64,000 nt of DNA from Azadirachta indica (lineage: Eukaryota > Streptophyta > Magnoliopsida > Sapindales > Meliaceae), in contig CM040441.1 of NCBI GenBank assembly GCA_022749755.1, positions 10,851,475-10,915,474 on the forward strand, read 5' to 3'. Positions 9,884-23,400 of the stretch are shown here, piece after piece. A program made the position numbers and the translations under genes. Below the pieces are notes generated by a model that saw only the letters and a program-made list of their open reading frames with translations, ran no database searches and was not told the origin of the DNA. Positions within the stretch are counted from its first letter, which is position 1; each line of letters starts with the position of its first letter.

Positions 9884-12800
9884 ATGGCCAGCGATTTGCA
9901 GATGAGCTCTCAGTTGGAGCAGATCCACGGCGAAATTCGCGATAATTTCCGAGCTCTCGCGTATGTTCTTCTTTTCCTGTTTTTTTATTTTTTTATTTTA
10001 TTTTATTCCATTTCCTTATTTCATCTTTATTGAATAATAATTAGGGTTTATGTGCCTGTTTGATTTAAATAGTGAATTTGGAGCGTTTGATTGCGAACAA
10101 TGTGTAATAAGGGGTAGGAAATAGGAATTTTTGAGAAGAAGTTTCATCTTTTTGAAAATGTACTCTTGACGCTGTATATTTTCAGAGCTAGTTTTTGAAA
10201 TTAGTGGAAATTTATGTGAAAAAGTGGTATTTTTTTAATTGTAATATTGATGGGAACTTCTGTCTAGCAAGAAGGGAAATTTGAAGACTTGGAAGCAAAG
10301 TTCAGCTTAGGAAGTTCATATGGGGTGTTTTGATTCAATTAGGTCAGATATATTGAAGCTGAATAGTTAAGTTAGTTCTCTTTATATCAGTTAACTGTTA
10401 ATTCTTTTGTTTTCTTTTGTCTTCTAGTTGTGTTTGTGATACTATCCTGGGATATGGATCTATTCGTGCTTGGATTTTGTGAATGTTGTGAGATTACATT
10501 TCTTTTTCCAATCCCCTTCTCACTTGTTGTGCTGAAGGGGTTGTTTGTGGTGATGTTATGTAATATGTTTTTTTTTTTTAACTGCTATTGTGTTCCATGG
10601 ATGATCATATTATGGTTATGTTTGCTTTTATCGCTTTGTCCAGAAATGGCTTCCAAAAGCTGGATAAGATCAAAGATTCGAATAGACAAAGTAAACAGCT
10701 GGAAGAACTTACTGGGAGGATGAGAGAGTGTAAAAGGTTTGACACTTCTATTATATTTTTTCATGCATGTAGCTTTTGTAGATCACTTTGTATATCTGTC
10801 TTAGTTAAAGAAAAATAAACTTAAGTTGATATCTAAAGAAAATAAGGTACATAAGGTCACATCAAGAAACTCTTCTGTGTTTCCAAATTTATGAGCTTAG
10901 TAAATATTATTAACTAAGTATGTCAGATGATGCTTGGGTTCATGAAGGAGTTTTCGGGTTGGTGGTTGGAGGAAAGAGTTTGGGTAGTCTAGGGTTTAAA
11001 TCTTACCACGTAAAGGAGGAAAGTTTTGGTGAGATCAAGACTAGAAGTTTTCTGCTGTGTCAAATGCATCAGTCACTTGTGGTGGTGGTGTAATTGTTAG
11101 ATGTTGGAAGGGAGCTAATACTAGTTGGATTAGAATAAAGCTACATTTTCCATTGAAATACTTAATTCTGGTTCGCTTATATAATATATCGATTACATTA
11201 TATAATCTTATGTTAAGTGAAATGTTTCAGGTTAATTAAAGAGATGGATCGTGAAATCAAAGATGAGGAAGATCAAAATCCTCCTGAAGTCAACAAGCGG
11301 CTCAACGACGAGAAGCAATCTATGGTCAGTTACTTAAACCTTGGGTGGATTCTCCCATTGATTTATAATGACAAATAGACCAATTTTCTACAGTTTCAAA
11401 ATTCCTGTGGTTTGTGTATCCGTTATCTTAAATGAAAATTGATGCAGAACTAAATTGTTAGATCTTTTTGGTTCCTCATTCTGGTCTTGTGAAGGCCACA
11501 TATTTTGGTTGTCTGTAGGACCAGTCATTCATCTTTTAGATGTCTCCTATCAGTCCCTGGTAAATGTCATTCTGTAGCAGGTGCCGAATAGTACCAAGTA
11601 CCCACTCATGTAAAGATTACCCATGTGAAAAGCAAAAAAGCATGATAACCTTGTTTTCTGGCACATAGGATTTTTATCTGTCTTTCTATTTCTTTTGTCA
11701 GATTCGTAATATACTGTGTGTGTTGGTAACATCTGCTTTCTATCTTCATTTTTGCAGATCAAAGAGTTGAATTCTTACGTGGCATTGAGAAAAACGTAAG
11801 TTCACCGATTCGCTTTCTTCTTGGAGGGCAAGAGTTTAGAAATTTTACGGGCAAAAACATGAAAAATCTAGTTTGATTGATGGGACTTAGAGAGAGGGAG
11901 AGAGAGAGAGAGAGAGAGAGATGTGTGATGATGTTTTATATGGTGCTATGGTTATGATCTGTGGGATGACGGAGGTGGTAAGCATATTTTCTCATCCTAT
12001 TTGTTATATTTGCAGGTATATGAATAGCCTTGGTAATAAGAGAGTGGAGCTCTTTGACATGGGAGCAGGAGTCAGTGAACCTACAGCTGATGAAAATGTT
12101 CAAGTTGCATCATGTGAGTTTGATATGTTTAATACACTTGTGATGCAAAATTGCTAATGTTTTCAGATAAACATTTTTTTTTTTTTTTTGTTACATGCTG
12201 TTATTACTGTCTAAATAGAAGTTATGGTTCTGCTCTTTTTTAAATTTCAGTTTACATATGATTACAATTTCGTGAACCGTACACTTTGACGTGGCTGCCA
12301 CTGAAATTTTCTTCACGGTAGAATTTTGTTGAGTACTAAATTGTAGTAATATATGAACTGAAATTGAATATTTATACAAACGTTATAGTCAAGATTCTGC
12401 GGAAACTGGGTCTCGATGGTTGAGCTATTTAAAGTGCGTGTGATTTGAATTATTGATGCAAGTTTGCTTAAACTCTTAAGAATAAATGTAAGTCAAACAT
12501 CAAATGAAAATATTCTACCAAATATGCATGTATTCGAATATATTTTTTAATGTTTATTTGTGCTTGACAAACGAACTTGGATCTTTCTGGTTGCATTCTC
12601 TCATGTACATCTTTTCCTTGTAGCCATGACAAATCAAGAACTAATCAATGCTGGGAATAAAACAATGGATGAAACTGATCAGGCTATTGACCGTTCTAAA
12701 ATGGTAAACATCTAATGAATTCTGGACATGATTTTGGTTGATTGTTTCCATTTTCTGTCTTCTTAACTTTGAGACTGACCAATAGGTTGTCGAACAAACA

Positions 12801-13436
12801 ATTGAAGTGGGAACCCAAACTGCTGCTACCTTAAAGGGCCAAGTAAGTATGATTCACTAATCATTTGAATAATTTTTCTTCTCATGAGCATAGCCTTCTA
12901 TATACTGATTGAAAATTGTGCAGACTGATCAAATGGGCCGTATTGTTAATGAGCTGGATACAATTCAGTTCTCTATTAAGAAGGCTTCCCAACTTGTGAA
13001 GGAGATTGGAAGACAGGTTGATTGATTGTTTTTCCTCCAAACCCAATTTCTTTTTCATGTATATCTGTTTTTTATAAACTAATATATATATATATATATA
13101 TATATCTTTCAGGTGGCAACAGATAAATGCATTATGCTATTCCTTTTTCTTATCGTCTGTGGTGTAATAGCCATCATAGTTGTGAAGGTATTGATATTGG
13201 TTTCTTGTGTTTCGTCATGCATCCTATGCGTTGACACTGCATCACTCTATCTTATATGTGTCCATACTGATTCCATCACTGAATGATGTAAAACTTATAA
13301 CCTTCTCCAATTGCTATTTGTAAACTTTCAGATTGTCAATCCGAACAACAAAGACATCAGGGACATTCCTGGATTGGCACCTCCTGTACCTGCTAGGAGG
13401 CTACTATCCTTGCGGTTTCCGGAACAATTTGAGTAG
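9884..13436 (+). CDS. NPSN13: Novel plant SNARE NPSN13
   Basis: Ten exons: 9884-9960, 10644-10736, 11231-11324, 11758-11795, 12016-12113, 12624-12703, 12786-12842, 12924-13016, 13113-13187 and 13332-13436. All phases agree and give 269 residues, the usual NPSN length. It is a Qb-type SNARE of the plant-specific NPSN group, which acts in membrane fusion at the plasma membrane and cell plate. The N-terminus reads SSQLEQIHGEIRDNFRALA and includes a coiled-coil segment (KQLEELTGRMRECKRL). The SNARE motif (about residues 135-200) includes QTAATLKGQTDQMGRIVNEL and IQFSIKKASQLVKEIGRQVA. The tail anchor is CIMLFLFLIVCGVIAIIVVK, then IVNPNNKDIRDIPGL. The start MASDLQMS fits the family; the open frame upstream has no ATG. 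It converges with the translocator gene, as its homologue does in Arabidopsis. Confidence 0.95.
11889..11921. repeat. GA microsatellite in NPSN13 intron 4
   Basis: A run of GA/AG dinucleotides with one GGGA interruption, lying between exons 4 and 5. Confidence 0.9.
13082..13106. repeat. AT microsatellite in NPSN13 intron 8
   Basis: About 12 AT units just before the pyrimidine tract and acceptor of exon 9. Length variation here would act directly beside the splice acceptor. Confidence 0.9.
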
Positions 13437-14330
13437 AATACATCATTTCTTACTAGGAAGAGCCATCAAAATCCAGATTTTATGATTTGGGGAGACTGCG
13501 TTTGTGGGCATCTGCTGTCGTTTTTTGTTTATTTTCAATTCAACATATTCTTGCCTGAGATGTGCATATCATGTTTTGGGATTTCTCTCTGTAAATCATA
13601 TACGAGCCTTTTTTGTGTGATATTTCAAATGCTATGCCGTGGTTTTCTGTAGACTTTTCTAGACTCCTTGTAGTTCTAGTAGGAGAAATAATACACTCTT
13701 GCTTTGTAATCTCGGATCCATCGTTGTGCAACCTATTGAACATTAATGTTTGTTCCTTCATATATAATTATGTGTTTTGCTTTTTTTTGTGAACTTTCCA
13801 AGGGATTTTGCTTTATTATAGCATAAATCAGCAAAAATATGCATGTAGAAAGAAGAGCAAAATTGCAGTTTGGCAGCAGTTCAAAAACTTATATTGCAAA
13901 AATGGTGAAATACTCGCCAAAAGCTGACGATAAAATATCAATGAATCCAATGGGGGAACTGAATTTCCGAGGTACAAAACATCTGCTGCAAACCACTGTA
14001 CTAATCTATCGAGTCAATTCCTATCAGGGTGAGAAAGAAAATTGCCCAAAATCAATAGCCTTGATTACATATGATCATAAGCTCACTACCCAATTATGGG
14101 TTCAAAGCTTTTTTCTTCTTCTCCCGAGTTATAACCAAAAGTAACTATGATAACTTGTCTTCTTTGGCTTTAAACCTGAAGATTCATTCACCAAGAAAGA
14201 ATATCATTATCTCCCTTTGAAATAAGAGGGTGCACGGTGTGCATTTAAAACTTTGCTGAGTTCCTTGTGATTGTCTTCTTTTCTCCATTCTTAATCTTTA
14301 ACACGAATCTATATATACTTGGCTCACAGA
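13437..14330. other. Tail-to-tail spacer, NPSN13 and translocator 3' UTRs
   Basis: About 0.9 kb between convergent genes. A 101-codon open frame (13839-14144, +) has no family resemblance and lies where 3' UTRs are expected, so I do not call it a gene. Confidence 0.6.
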
Positions 14331-17300
14331 TCAAGCAGAATGGCTGCTGACCTGTGAGCGTCCGATATGGGATAACCTTGATGATGCAATTAGAGGTGCT
14401 TCTTCATCGATGTGTGATTCTGAGTTAGAGAGATTTCCTCCACTGTTATCACTGGGGGTATTCGGATTGAATATGTCTGATGATTTCTTCTCCAATTTCC
14501 AATCCTGAATGAACAAATATGACAGCCATTAGATGGACAAAAACAGAAATGATCAAAATGCTGAAATCAAACATTATTGATAATACGGACCTTGGTAATT
14601 CTATCCGGAAGACTTTCAGGAGGTAGTTGAGAAGCACGAACATCCTTGACCTTTATGTAGTTGTACATGACAACACCACATAACGCTGCACAATAGAAAC
14701 TTAATTACTCAGTAAAAGGCTTTTAAAAAAATGTGGTTACTTCCATGTGATCTAAAACAATTAAGTACCAATTGCATAGCCAATTATATTCAGCCCAGTA
14801 ATTGTAGACTCTGGAAATATAACAGTTGAAAGGGCAATCAGAATCCAGTCTTTTAGAACGCCGGCAACTCTTATGGTAACCGCTCCAGTTCTACCGATCA
14901 CTAAGAATATGGAGAAGTTTAAGGCCAAAGCACAGAGAGCGTTGGAGAAGAAGATCCAGAAATTGAACTGAATTTGTGAAACTTCCATCAAGGGCTGCTC
15001 CAATAGGTACCAAGGCACAAACAGAAACACGAAACTGCAAAAAAAATGGAACAAAGACTTGAGAAGCTCATTTTTGTCATACCTCATTCTTCACCAATCA
15101 ATGGAAGAGCTAGCAAATAAATATTATTCACTTTCTTCACCAAATTTATCACATTTCTCAAGTACATAGCAGAAGGAAACACCAAACTGAAGAATGTGAG
15201 CTGCACCTTAAATCATATTCTAGAACATGGACAGGACAATACCTGCATGGAGCTATGTAATATAAGCTGGTAATAGGATTTAGAGTTAAGCCCTTCTTTT
15301 GTAAAAGGACTTGAGTTAAGACCAGCCTAAGCGCTTCTGCAAAGATGCCAGTGACCTGGTAAATCGTGCCAACTATATTAAAATGGATTTCCCCATAAGA
15401 GGAAATGACGACTCCAACACTGACCAGCACCATGTTCAAGAACACATCCAACCTTGGTTTATCGGTGCCACAAACAACAGCCATAGAAAATGTCGCTACC
15501 GGCACTGAAAGAAGCAAGATCATTTATAAGCATCATTTATCAGCGGTAAGGTCTGTTATCATGAAATTAAAAGAATATGAGCACTTTTGTTCCACATACT
15601 TAGAGCTTTGAGCATCTGGATAAAGGCCACTGAGATGTGCAAGTAAGCTGTGTTACCAAACCTGTAACAAGAAATAAAAGTAGTTGCACTCAAACTAACC
15701 AGAAACATAAAATAGACAATGCACAACCAAAAAACCAGGACTTAATTGTGTCATGCTTATCCCACACTAAAGTTTGTGAACTGCATCCATGAGTCAGTTT
15801 ACATTCAATTTTGACAAAGTAGTCAACATCTCTAAACTAATGCTTTAATAGCGACTGAGAAACCAAGAGAACACAAAGCTGCTCAAACTTCAACATACTA
15901 GAAAACTATAGTTATCTGGAACTTTAAAAAGTTCTACCCCACAGACCACAGTAAAATCTGTCAATCAATAAATTTTTGACAAATAGCAGCAGGGTATCCA
16001 AACAGATATCACAAGTATGATGAAAAATCATAAAAGCTTCATAATAAATTTTCAATTAGATTGACATAAAATGTGTGCAGCATGAAAACCATTAATACTT
16101 GCTGCATATATGTCGTTGACAGTCCTGAAACTGATAAGGAGATTTCGACATATAATGCAAGCTCACTCCTTGATTATGAGAAGATAAGAAGTAATAAGAA
16201 ATGTTAAAGCTTGTTTGCCTACAATATTGAGCACAGTTACAAACACTCAAGATACCTATACACCATGGTTCCTAACGTATACAAAGTCGCTAAATTAGAA
16301 AAGGTTTCCAGTTTTACCAGATTCAAGTACTTACCAAAGACTTGATGCAAAGAAGGCACTTATTGGTACTACACATGTTGCATATCTGGTACATGAAAGA
16401 CAACATTTAAGGAGATTGAAGTTTAAAAACCAAATAATCAGAAACATGATAGTGGTTCGAGAAAAGAAGCTACATCACTTACATTTCAAATGTCATTTTA
16501 ACAGGAGATACAACCTGCACATTCATAGAGGAAACAAAAAAAAAGAAATGAAAGAATTGATAATTTCTTTCACTTCCAACAAAAGCATGGAACTTTAAGG
16601 AGAAGATCAAAATTTAATAACATTGCAAACAGACCAATCTATGGAATTCATAAACAATATGCAACCAGCCAAATATGCCAATTTTTAGAAAGCTCCTAAG
16701 AAGTTTGTCCGATAATCCATTATTTAAGCATTCTGATACACTCCCAAATGGAGATAATTAATGAATTTATTTCCACGAAAGGCAGATAAACTCTTACTTC
16801 ACTATGAGCAAACTTTCTCAATTTGATGTGGACAACAAACTCAAGCTGAAAACTTCATTAAGGTGCTTGAGTCTGCAAACAACCTATGGGTTCATTGAAC
16901 AGTAGGAAAATTTATGCAAGACAATAAAGCCTCCTTAGATTCTCCTGTCTCAAATATTGAGAAGAGGTCTAAAAATGAGACAGATGGAACAAGTTCAAAC
17001 ACGTGCACCATTGCACAAAATTGGGCAATGGCCAATCAAGGATAAAAGAGTCACAGTTTTTGAGAAGTCTTACCTTGAATACGCGGACAAGAAAAAATGC
17101 TACAAGTCCGGAAAATCCCATATGGATCATGGTAAGTGTAATCGGAAATGGAAAATTGAAGTATTTTGGAGAAAGGACCCACTGCAATAAAATTCAAATA
17201 GTTGTACTTCAAAAACTAGTTAACTTCAAAATGAAAGGGAGAAATAATAACTTAAAGTTTCAGGTTAACTATAAGAACCATCATACAGTTCATACCACTA

Positions 17301-17940
17301 AAAGAAAAATAGTATGTATAAATCCAAATATGTAAAGAGAAACAAAAATATGGTATCTCGCATTAAATAGAGAGAGCCAAAAGCAGTTTATGCATACCAA
17401 AGCATACCTAATAGTGAGCAAAATTCAAGATCTTATAGAAGTAAGAATAGGCAATAGCCCGGTATGGTAGATATGACCTAAGAAGATCTAATCTACCAGC
17501 ACATATGAAGTCCTCAGCAACAAATTTTCCTAGGCAACAGAATTAAGTGGCCAAGCAATAATTGAGAAAGTGGTTCAGAACAAATATAGGACTCCCTCTA
17601 GTTCCCAGGAAGGATTTATGCATGTAGATCGCTAAAGGCACCAGAAGTAGACATTGAGCAGGCTCTTGCAAGGAAATACATAAACATTCTGTTTCTATAA
17701 TTCATGTGAGAAAACATTAAGGAATATCAACAGATTTTAAATAGTCAATCCAGCACAAAACTCTTACAGTAGAGATAAAGAAAACCTTAAAAGAAGAAAG
17801 GAAAAAACCATTCATTAGTATCACTAAGTTGAAGTTAAGCAGGAAGCAGGAATTACCTTGTTGTATAGTATAACTCCAGATGAAAGCAGGATGTAGATTA
17901 GCAAGTACAAATACGTCAAAACAAGTGGCTTGTTTATCAT
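14331..17940 (-). CDS. Sugar-phosphate/phosphate translocator-like protein (At3g17430-like)
   Basis: Nine minus-strand exons: 17857-17940, 17074-17181, 16483-16514, 16335-16385, 15600-15661, 15243-15504, 14769-15034, 14591-14685 and 14331-14504. The phases agree and give 377 residues. It belongs to the drug/metabolite transporter superfamily, triose-phosphate/nucleotide-sugar translocator branch, with about ten membrane segments. Landmarks are MINKPLVLTYLYLLIYILLS at the start, YNKWVLSPKYFNFPFPITL, YATCVVPISAFFASSLWFGN, VSVGVVISSYGEIHF, IGRTGAVTIRVAGVLKDWIL and FPESTITGLNIIGYAIALCG. The cytosolic tail has an acidic-dileucine-like DEEAPLI and ends SRLSHIGRSQVSSHSA. The substrate is not known from sequence; the subfamily is plant-specific and probably sits in the Golgi or endomembranes. 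An intron in the 5' UTR is likely (donor near 18483). No lesions are seen. Confidence 0.94.
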
Positions 17941-18624
17941 TTTGCTTGCTCTTCTCTTGTACCAAAATAGAACTAGAAAAGGTTCTAGTTAACCCTCACT
18001 ATAAAGCTATTAATTCCTGGTCTCTACAGCATCTTGGTTTTCAGACTAACATCGACCTTGGAATCAAAAACAAAAATGTTATCTCCTCAACCACATAAAT
18101 GTCTGATAAAGCAGAATCCCTTGCAAGTTGCTTATCAATTTACACCTGGAACTAAACAACAAATGAAACAGAATCACATAAATTCCCCGATTTAAAGACA
18201 AATGCAAGAATAAAACTACAATGCGAGCAAATCCCGTCAACAAAACTACATTAACAACACAACCCATGTAATACTTTGCTTAAAACTCACAAAACTGCAT
18301 CTGGGTCAACCATTTTCTGAACAATTAAGATAACCCAATTTAGCATAAGGTAAAAATGAATCAGATTTTTAATCCTAAGCAATGCAGAACCCGATCCGAT
18401 CTGAGAAAAGGGGAAACTTTAACTTGAAACGAATTGATTACCCTTTGAAATCACAACTGTACAGATCCAAACTCTGAACTCACCGATCAATAATAACCAA
18501 TCAGAAAACTTACACCGAGTCAAAACTCAAAAACAGAGCAGTACTGAGTCATTAATGGGGGGTTTGGAACTATCGACAAGTGAGAAAAAAAAACAAAAAA
18601 ATGTCTTTCCCGCGAGAAATCAAC

Positions 18625-18685
18625 AGCAGAAGGAAGAAGAAGAAGAAAGAGAAGATGAAGATGAAGAAAGAGTGAAGGAAGGAAT
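18625..18685. repeat. GAA-rich tract (CTT on the translocator sense strand)
   Basis: Purine tract built from AGAAGGAAGAAGAAG and GATGAAGATGAAG units. On the minus strand this is a CTT/TTC pyrimidine tract just upstream of the inferred translocator transcript start. Such tracts are common in plant 5' regions. Confidence 0.6.
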
Positions 18686-18810
18686 TAATGAATACGTAGC
18701 CGTACCATTTGAGCTACGCCACCCTTACACACAAACGGACAGAAAAATCCAACGAGTCTAGATTTTTTATTTCTTTTATTTTTTTTTTTTCTTGGGGTGA
18801 CTTTTGTGTT

Positions 18811-18827
18811 CACGTGTCGTGCACGTG
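18811..18827. promoter_or_regulatory. Two G-boxes one helical turn apart
   Basis: CACGTG at 18811-18816 and 18822-18827, with starts 11 bp apart, in the string CACGTGTCGTGCACGTGC. They lie just outside the inferred 5' UTR of the translocator gene (minus strand). The spacing would place two bZIP/bHLH sites on the same DNA face. The role is inferred. Confidence 0.55.
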
Positions 18828-19811
18828 CTTTCTATTTTTCACATCTTCTCTTCTCGTGGAGGAAGTAAATTTGCCATTTGATTTGCATCGAACGGTTGTA
18901 TTTTTTCTGATTTTGCTCTGTTTTTGTGTTGTAAATTAACATGTCCGTTTGATTTGATTTCTTTATTGGTCTAAAAGAATTTTTAATGATCAAATTTTTT
19001 TTTAAATTTTTTAATGTCGTTTGGTTTACAATGAAAAAAAAATTTTTAAAAATTAAAAAAATTATTTTCTTTCTATCGAAAAAAACCCAAAATTTAAATT
19101 TTTGACAATAAAATTTCTCCAATTTTTAGAAAAAGTAAAATTATTTAAAATATCTTTACTTTATTTTAAAAATTTTACGTTTTTTTTTTAAAATAAAACA
19201 TTAAAAATTTATCTATTAAATTAATTATTCAAATTTTTCTTAAAAATCATTTATGACAACTAATCGATTAATAAACTTTTATTAAAAACTCTACTCATAA
19301 AATTTTTATACGTAAAAATTTTACTTTAAAAAATTATATTTGAAAAGGTATACCAAACAAACCCATAATAGTTTTGGATTCTTAAATTAAATTTTGACTA
19401 TATAATTTTTTTATACAAGTTCTTATTGTTTGATTATATCAAATCAAAAGATTGCAAATAAAATTAATTATTTTAAAAAATAACAAAAAGGAGTTAGTTT
19501 AATAAAGAATTGCGATGATAAAATATATATATAATCCAAATTTAGGAGAATAATAGTGTACATTCACATTGCGTAAATAATTGTATGCTTTATTTGTTTT
19601 TTTTTTAAATATATATAATTTTAAGAAGGTAACTTGGATGTTTGTGGAATCAAACGGGTGTAATGAGAAACATTTACAGGTTTACTTAACAATAACTCGT
19701 GCAGGTGGGCCCCGCTACAAATCGAGGAGAAATCTTGATGGGCTTTCTTTTATCTTAAGCCCATTTTGCATGATTGATTTAGGACAAACATTAATTTTGT
19801 TTTGTATTAAT

Positions 19812-19813
<2 letters not shown>

Positions 19814-19846
<33 letters not shown>
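19814..19846. repeat. TA microsatellite
   Basis: Uninterrupted TA repeat of about 16 units in the spacer. Confidence 0.9.
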
Positions 19847-19848
<2 letters not shown>

Positions 19849-20022
19849 GAACCAGAATAGTAGTGTTGAATTTTTTTATATGAACAAATATTCATATTAA
19901 TACCTTTAGTTAGCATCAAAGAAATTTATTAAAAGTATATGTCAATTAGACAAGTTGATATAATGTCTTGACAAGCGTATATTATTTTGTAATAGATAAT
20001 CAAAATATTCATGCTCAACCAC

Positions 20023-20090
<68 letters not shown>
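20023..20090. repeat. Compound TA/GA microsatellite
   Basis: About 12 TA units run directly into about 22 GA units, roughly 68 bp in all, with a sharp junction near 20046. Confidence 0.92.
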
Positions 20091-20091
<1 letters not shown>

Positions 20092-20434
20092 CACTGCAAT
20101 TATGAATATTTGCTATGATACCAGACACAATGCAAATATTAATTTCATGTATAATACAAATTTGGTCGATGAATTAAAATAATAGAAAATTTTCAACAGT
20201 GATCAACTTTTGAAATAATGGGAAATCCCAGTCGCTAAGCTAAGTAACCAATTCCGGGCGGTAGACAAAGAAAGGTTTAAGATGCGTTGTGGACGTGGAG
20301 CGATGTGAAGGAAGAACAGTTTGCTTCTTTGTGTGAGACTAAACATATCCATCTTTCTATCTATCAAACATAACATGGAAGATTCCTTTCCTCCTGTTTA
20401 TCAAATTATTTATTTGTTTGTAATTATAGTTTTT

Positions 20435-20458
20435 TATATATATATATATATATATATA
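20435..20458. repeat. TA microsatellite
   Basis: About 12 uninterrupted TA units in the spacer. Confidence 0.9.
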
Positions 20459-23400
20459 AGATTAGATAAAAAATCCAATCATATTAATATTGTCTGATTT
20501 TGAATATATAATAAGATCAAGAGTTGTTATAATTAATTTTTCATTTTTGTCCTAAACATTTTGGGACAACTTTGAGGCTTCTACCACTATCAGTACCAGT
20601 ACCAGAAAATGAAAGGCTGTTGAGTGTTGAGGAACCTGACACATAATAATATATGGATTAATAATGTCTTCTTATTCTGTATCTATTATATTATTTTTAT
20701 GCACTCGTCTTACAATTCAGGACTAAAGTTGACTCCTGTTTTATGTGTACCGGAAGTGTTACACCATTATTTTAGTTTCGTTGTAACCTAACGGGGAATG
20801 ATTTTTTTTTTTAAAAAAAAAAAAAAAAACAAAGAGAAAACAGGGTTCAAATTGATGAAAACTCAAATATAATAAATAAAAACAAAAGTCAAAGATTGTT
20901 GCGTGCTGGGAACAACTTACATTACATTTTAATGTTGTTTATGGAAAATAAAGTATAATTATGGGTACTGAAATGAAACCAAAGAAAACACGATTTCTAT
21001 TTCTATTTCCATTGCCTGTCAGTCTCTGTACAGCTGAAAAAATTGACAGATGTACGAATGAACAGCTCATCACAGAATTGAAATCAAAGAAACGCTTTTC
21101 CGATTAATGTAATAATTAAATTAATGCAACAAAAGAAAATATATTTCTTTTCTTTTTCTAAAATTAAAAATAAAAAAGTTCTGCACAATTAAATCAATTC
21201 TGGAATCTTAAATCAGAAGTTTTGGAACCAAACCCACTTTGGATTCTGTGTTATTATAAATACCCCATTACCATACTACACCATTTGTTACATTATATAA
21301 AATCTTAACTTTAATCTCAAATTAAAGTTGTGTTTAGACAGCTTATGCCTTATGGTGCTCTTCATTTTAAAAAAATAAAATAATAAAAAATAAAAAATAA
21401 TTAAAGTTTTTCTCTTTCTGGTGGGGGCATGTTCCAGATAAAATGAAGTGACTGCAAAGCAATTTCCGTTGTTTAAGACAACTATAAAGCATCAAATGAT
21501 TAAAGATAAATAAGTCATTATCAACACAACAAAAAATAAAATTAAATAAAATTAATTAATCTAGATGTCGCCCATTCTTGTTGCGTCTTGACTGGGTCTG
21601 AGTCCCCATCACCAAACCAATCCAATGGAAAGAAAAGCATGTATCAAATGCAAATATAATAACAAAAAGAGAATTCTTGCAATTCTATTATTCTATTGTT
21701 ATTATTTTTCCTAAATTACTTCTAGACATAATGATAATGGATTATGGATATACAACAAAAGCATATCATATTTAGTGTAAAATACCGTTGTTTTATCTAA
21801 TCTGTATTTCATCCTGAACACACACAAAAAAGATAAAAAAAAAAAGGTGTAATGTGGTGTGTAGATATGTATGGATACATGCAACAAAAAATGATTAATA
21901 ATGATAAAAATAATATTGAAGATGATGATGGAATATGATGATGTTGGTGGTGGGCTGAAATTATTCAGTAGTTTGAAATGAGAAGCAATCTGACACATTG
22001 GTCTCCAGCTGCTAGTTTGCAAGCAGTTGAGGCTGCAATGGACCCATTTTCAGCTGCTAAATATTGAAAAATAATGAAGAACAAGATTTCACTAGATTTA
22101 GATTTTTTCATTGGCATGGAAAAAACATTTCGGCTTATAAAAATAAGTGTACACATTTCATTTCAGCACATAATATTTTCTTTCCAAATTTTCTTTTGGC
22201 TCTTTCAGGACAAGATAATATTTTGTCCCAATTGTAAGCCATCCAGGACCACCATGAATCTCTGTCAGTACATGATCAAAAGCAGAGGAGTTAGTTAAAT
22301 GTCCAAGGATGACAAAACCAATTTCTTTTTTTTTTAATACTGTAAATTATTTGGGTTTGGTTGCTATCTCTTTTACTCATCATCTTCACTTTGCTTCTCA
22401 TTGTTACACTCCATTATCCATTATATCATGTAATGAAAAATTTTGATAAGAAACTTGGCAGAAATTTTGGCCTGAGTTGTTTGGTGGGAACTACTGTTTG
22501 ATTCTTCAATCTTCGATTTCAATTCATGCCCATAAATTCACGTCCACATCTCAATCTTCCCCACCAAAAAGGGACAAGTATTTTCAAACCCAAAAAAAAA
22601 AAAAATGATGGGCGAATTTTTGGGCACATAAATCCATCAGAAAAACTTGGTATACTGGTTATGGTGGACAGTCTGTTTCTTTGACCATTAAGAAATTTAT
22701 TATATCGAACTACAGTTTCCAATTACACTAGCAAACATATTAAATATTGAAAAGGGAGAATTTTCACAAGACTCAAGAGAAATTTCATTTTTGTTTGAGA
22801 AAATGCATAATGAGAACATCATAATTTTCATATAGGGTTTTGAGTAAATTAGGTACGCAGTCTGCTCTTTTTTGACCTTTTAACCTTTTCACTAATTTAC
22901 GCTTATCACGCTGGTTATTTGTCTCCTGTAATCGTAACTTTTTTCTATTCTAATACATTTTTAATCTTAATTAATTAATGTTGACCGCAAAAGTTTGTAT
23001 TTTTAATATTTGTGACTTTGATAAAATAAATAATAAAAAAATCTTTTAATATTCCTAAGTTTCTGATTATTTGTCACTTTCAATACCCATTTAGAATCAA
23101 ACTAAAAAAATAAATTAAAAAAATGAAAAATTTATTTAAAGAAACAGCAAGAGAGCTTCCAATTCTCTCATGCTTCTCTTTCACTGATGATATATGTGAG
23201 GCATTTCTTTGCTTGTTACCTAACACTGATAACTCCACATCTTCTTACCCATTTTGTAAATACCCACAATGGAAAATCTTCTAGGAATGCTTAAATTTGG
23301 AGATTTTGACAAGGTCTGTGATCTGGGTAGGTTTGAAGTTGCTTGTTTTCAACTGGGGTTGTGTTTTTCTTTCGTAAACAGAGCTAGGGCTTGAATTTGA

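Noticed and set aside
13839..14144. 101-codon open frame between NPSN13 and the translocator
   Set aside because: It lies in the expected 3' UTR between convergent genes, has no family resemblance, and shows no splice or promoter context.
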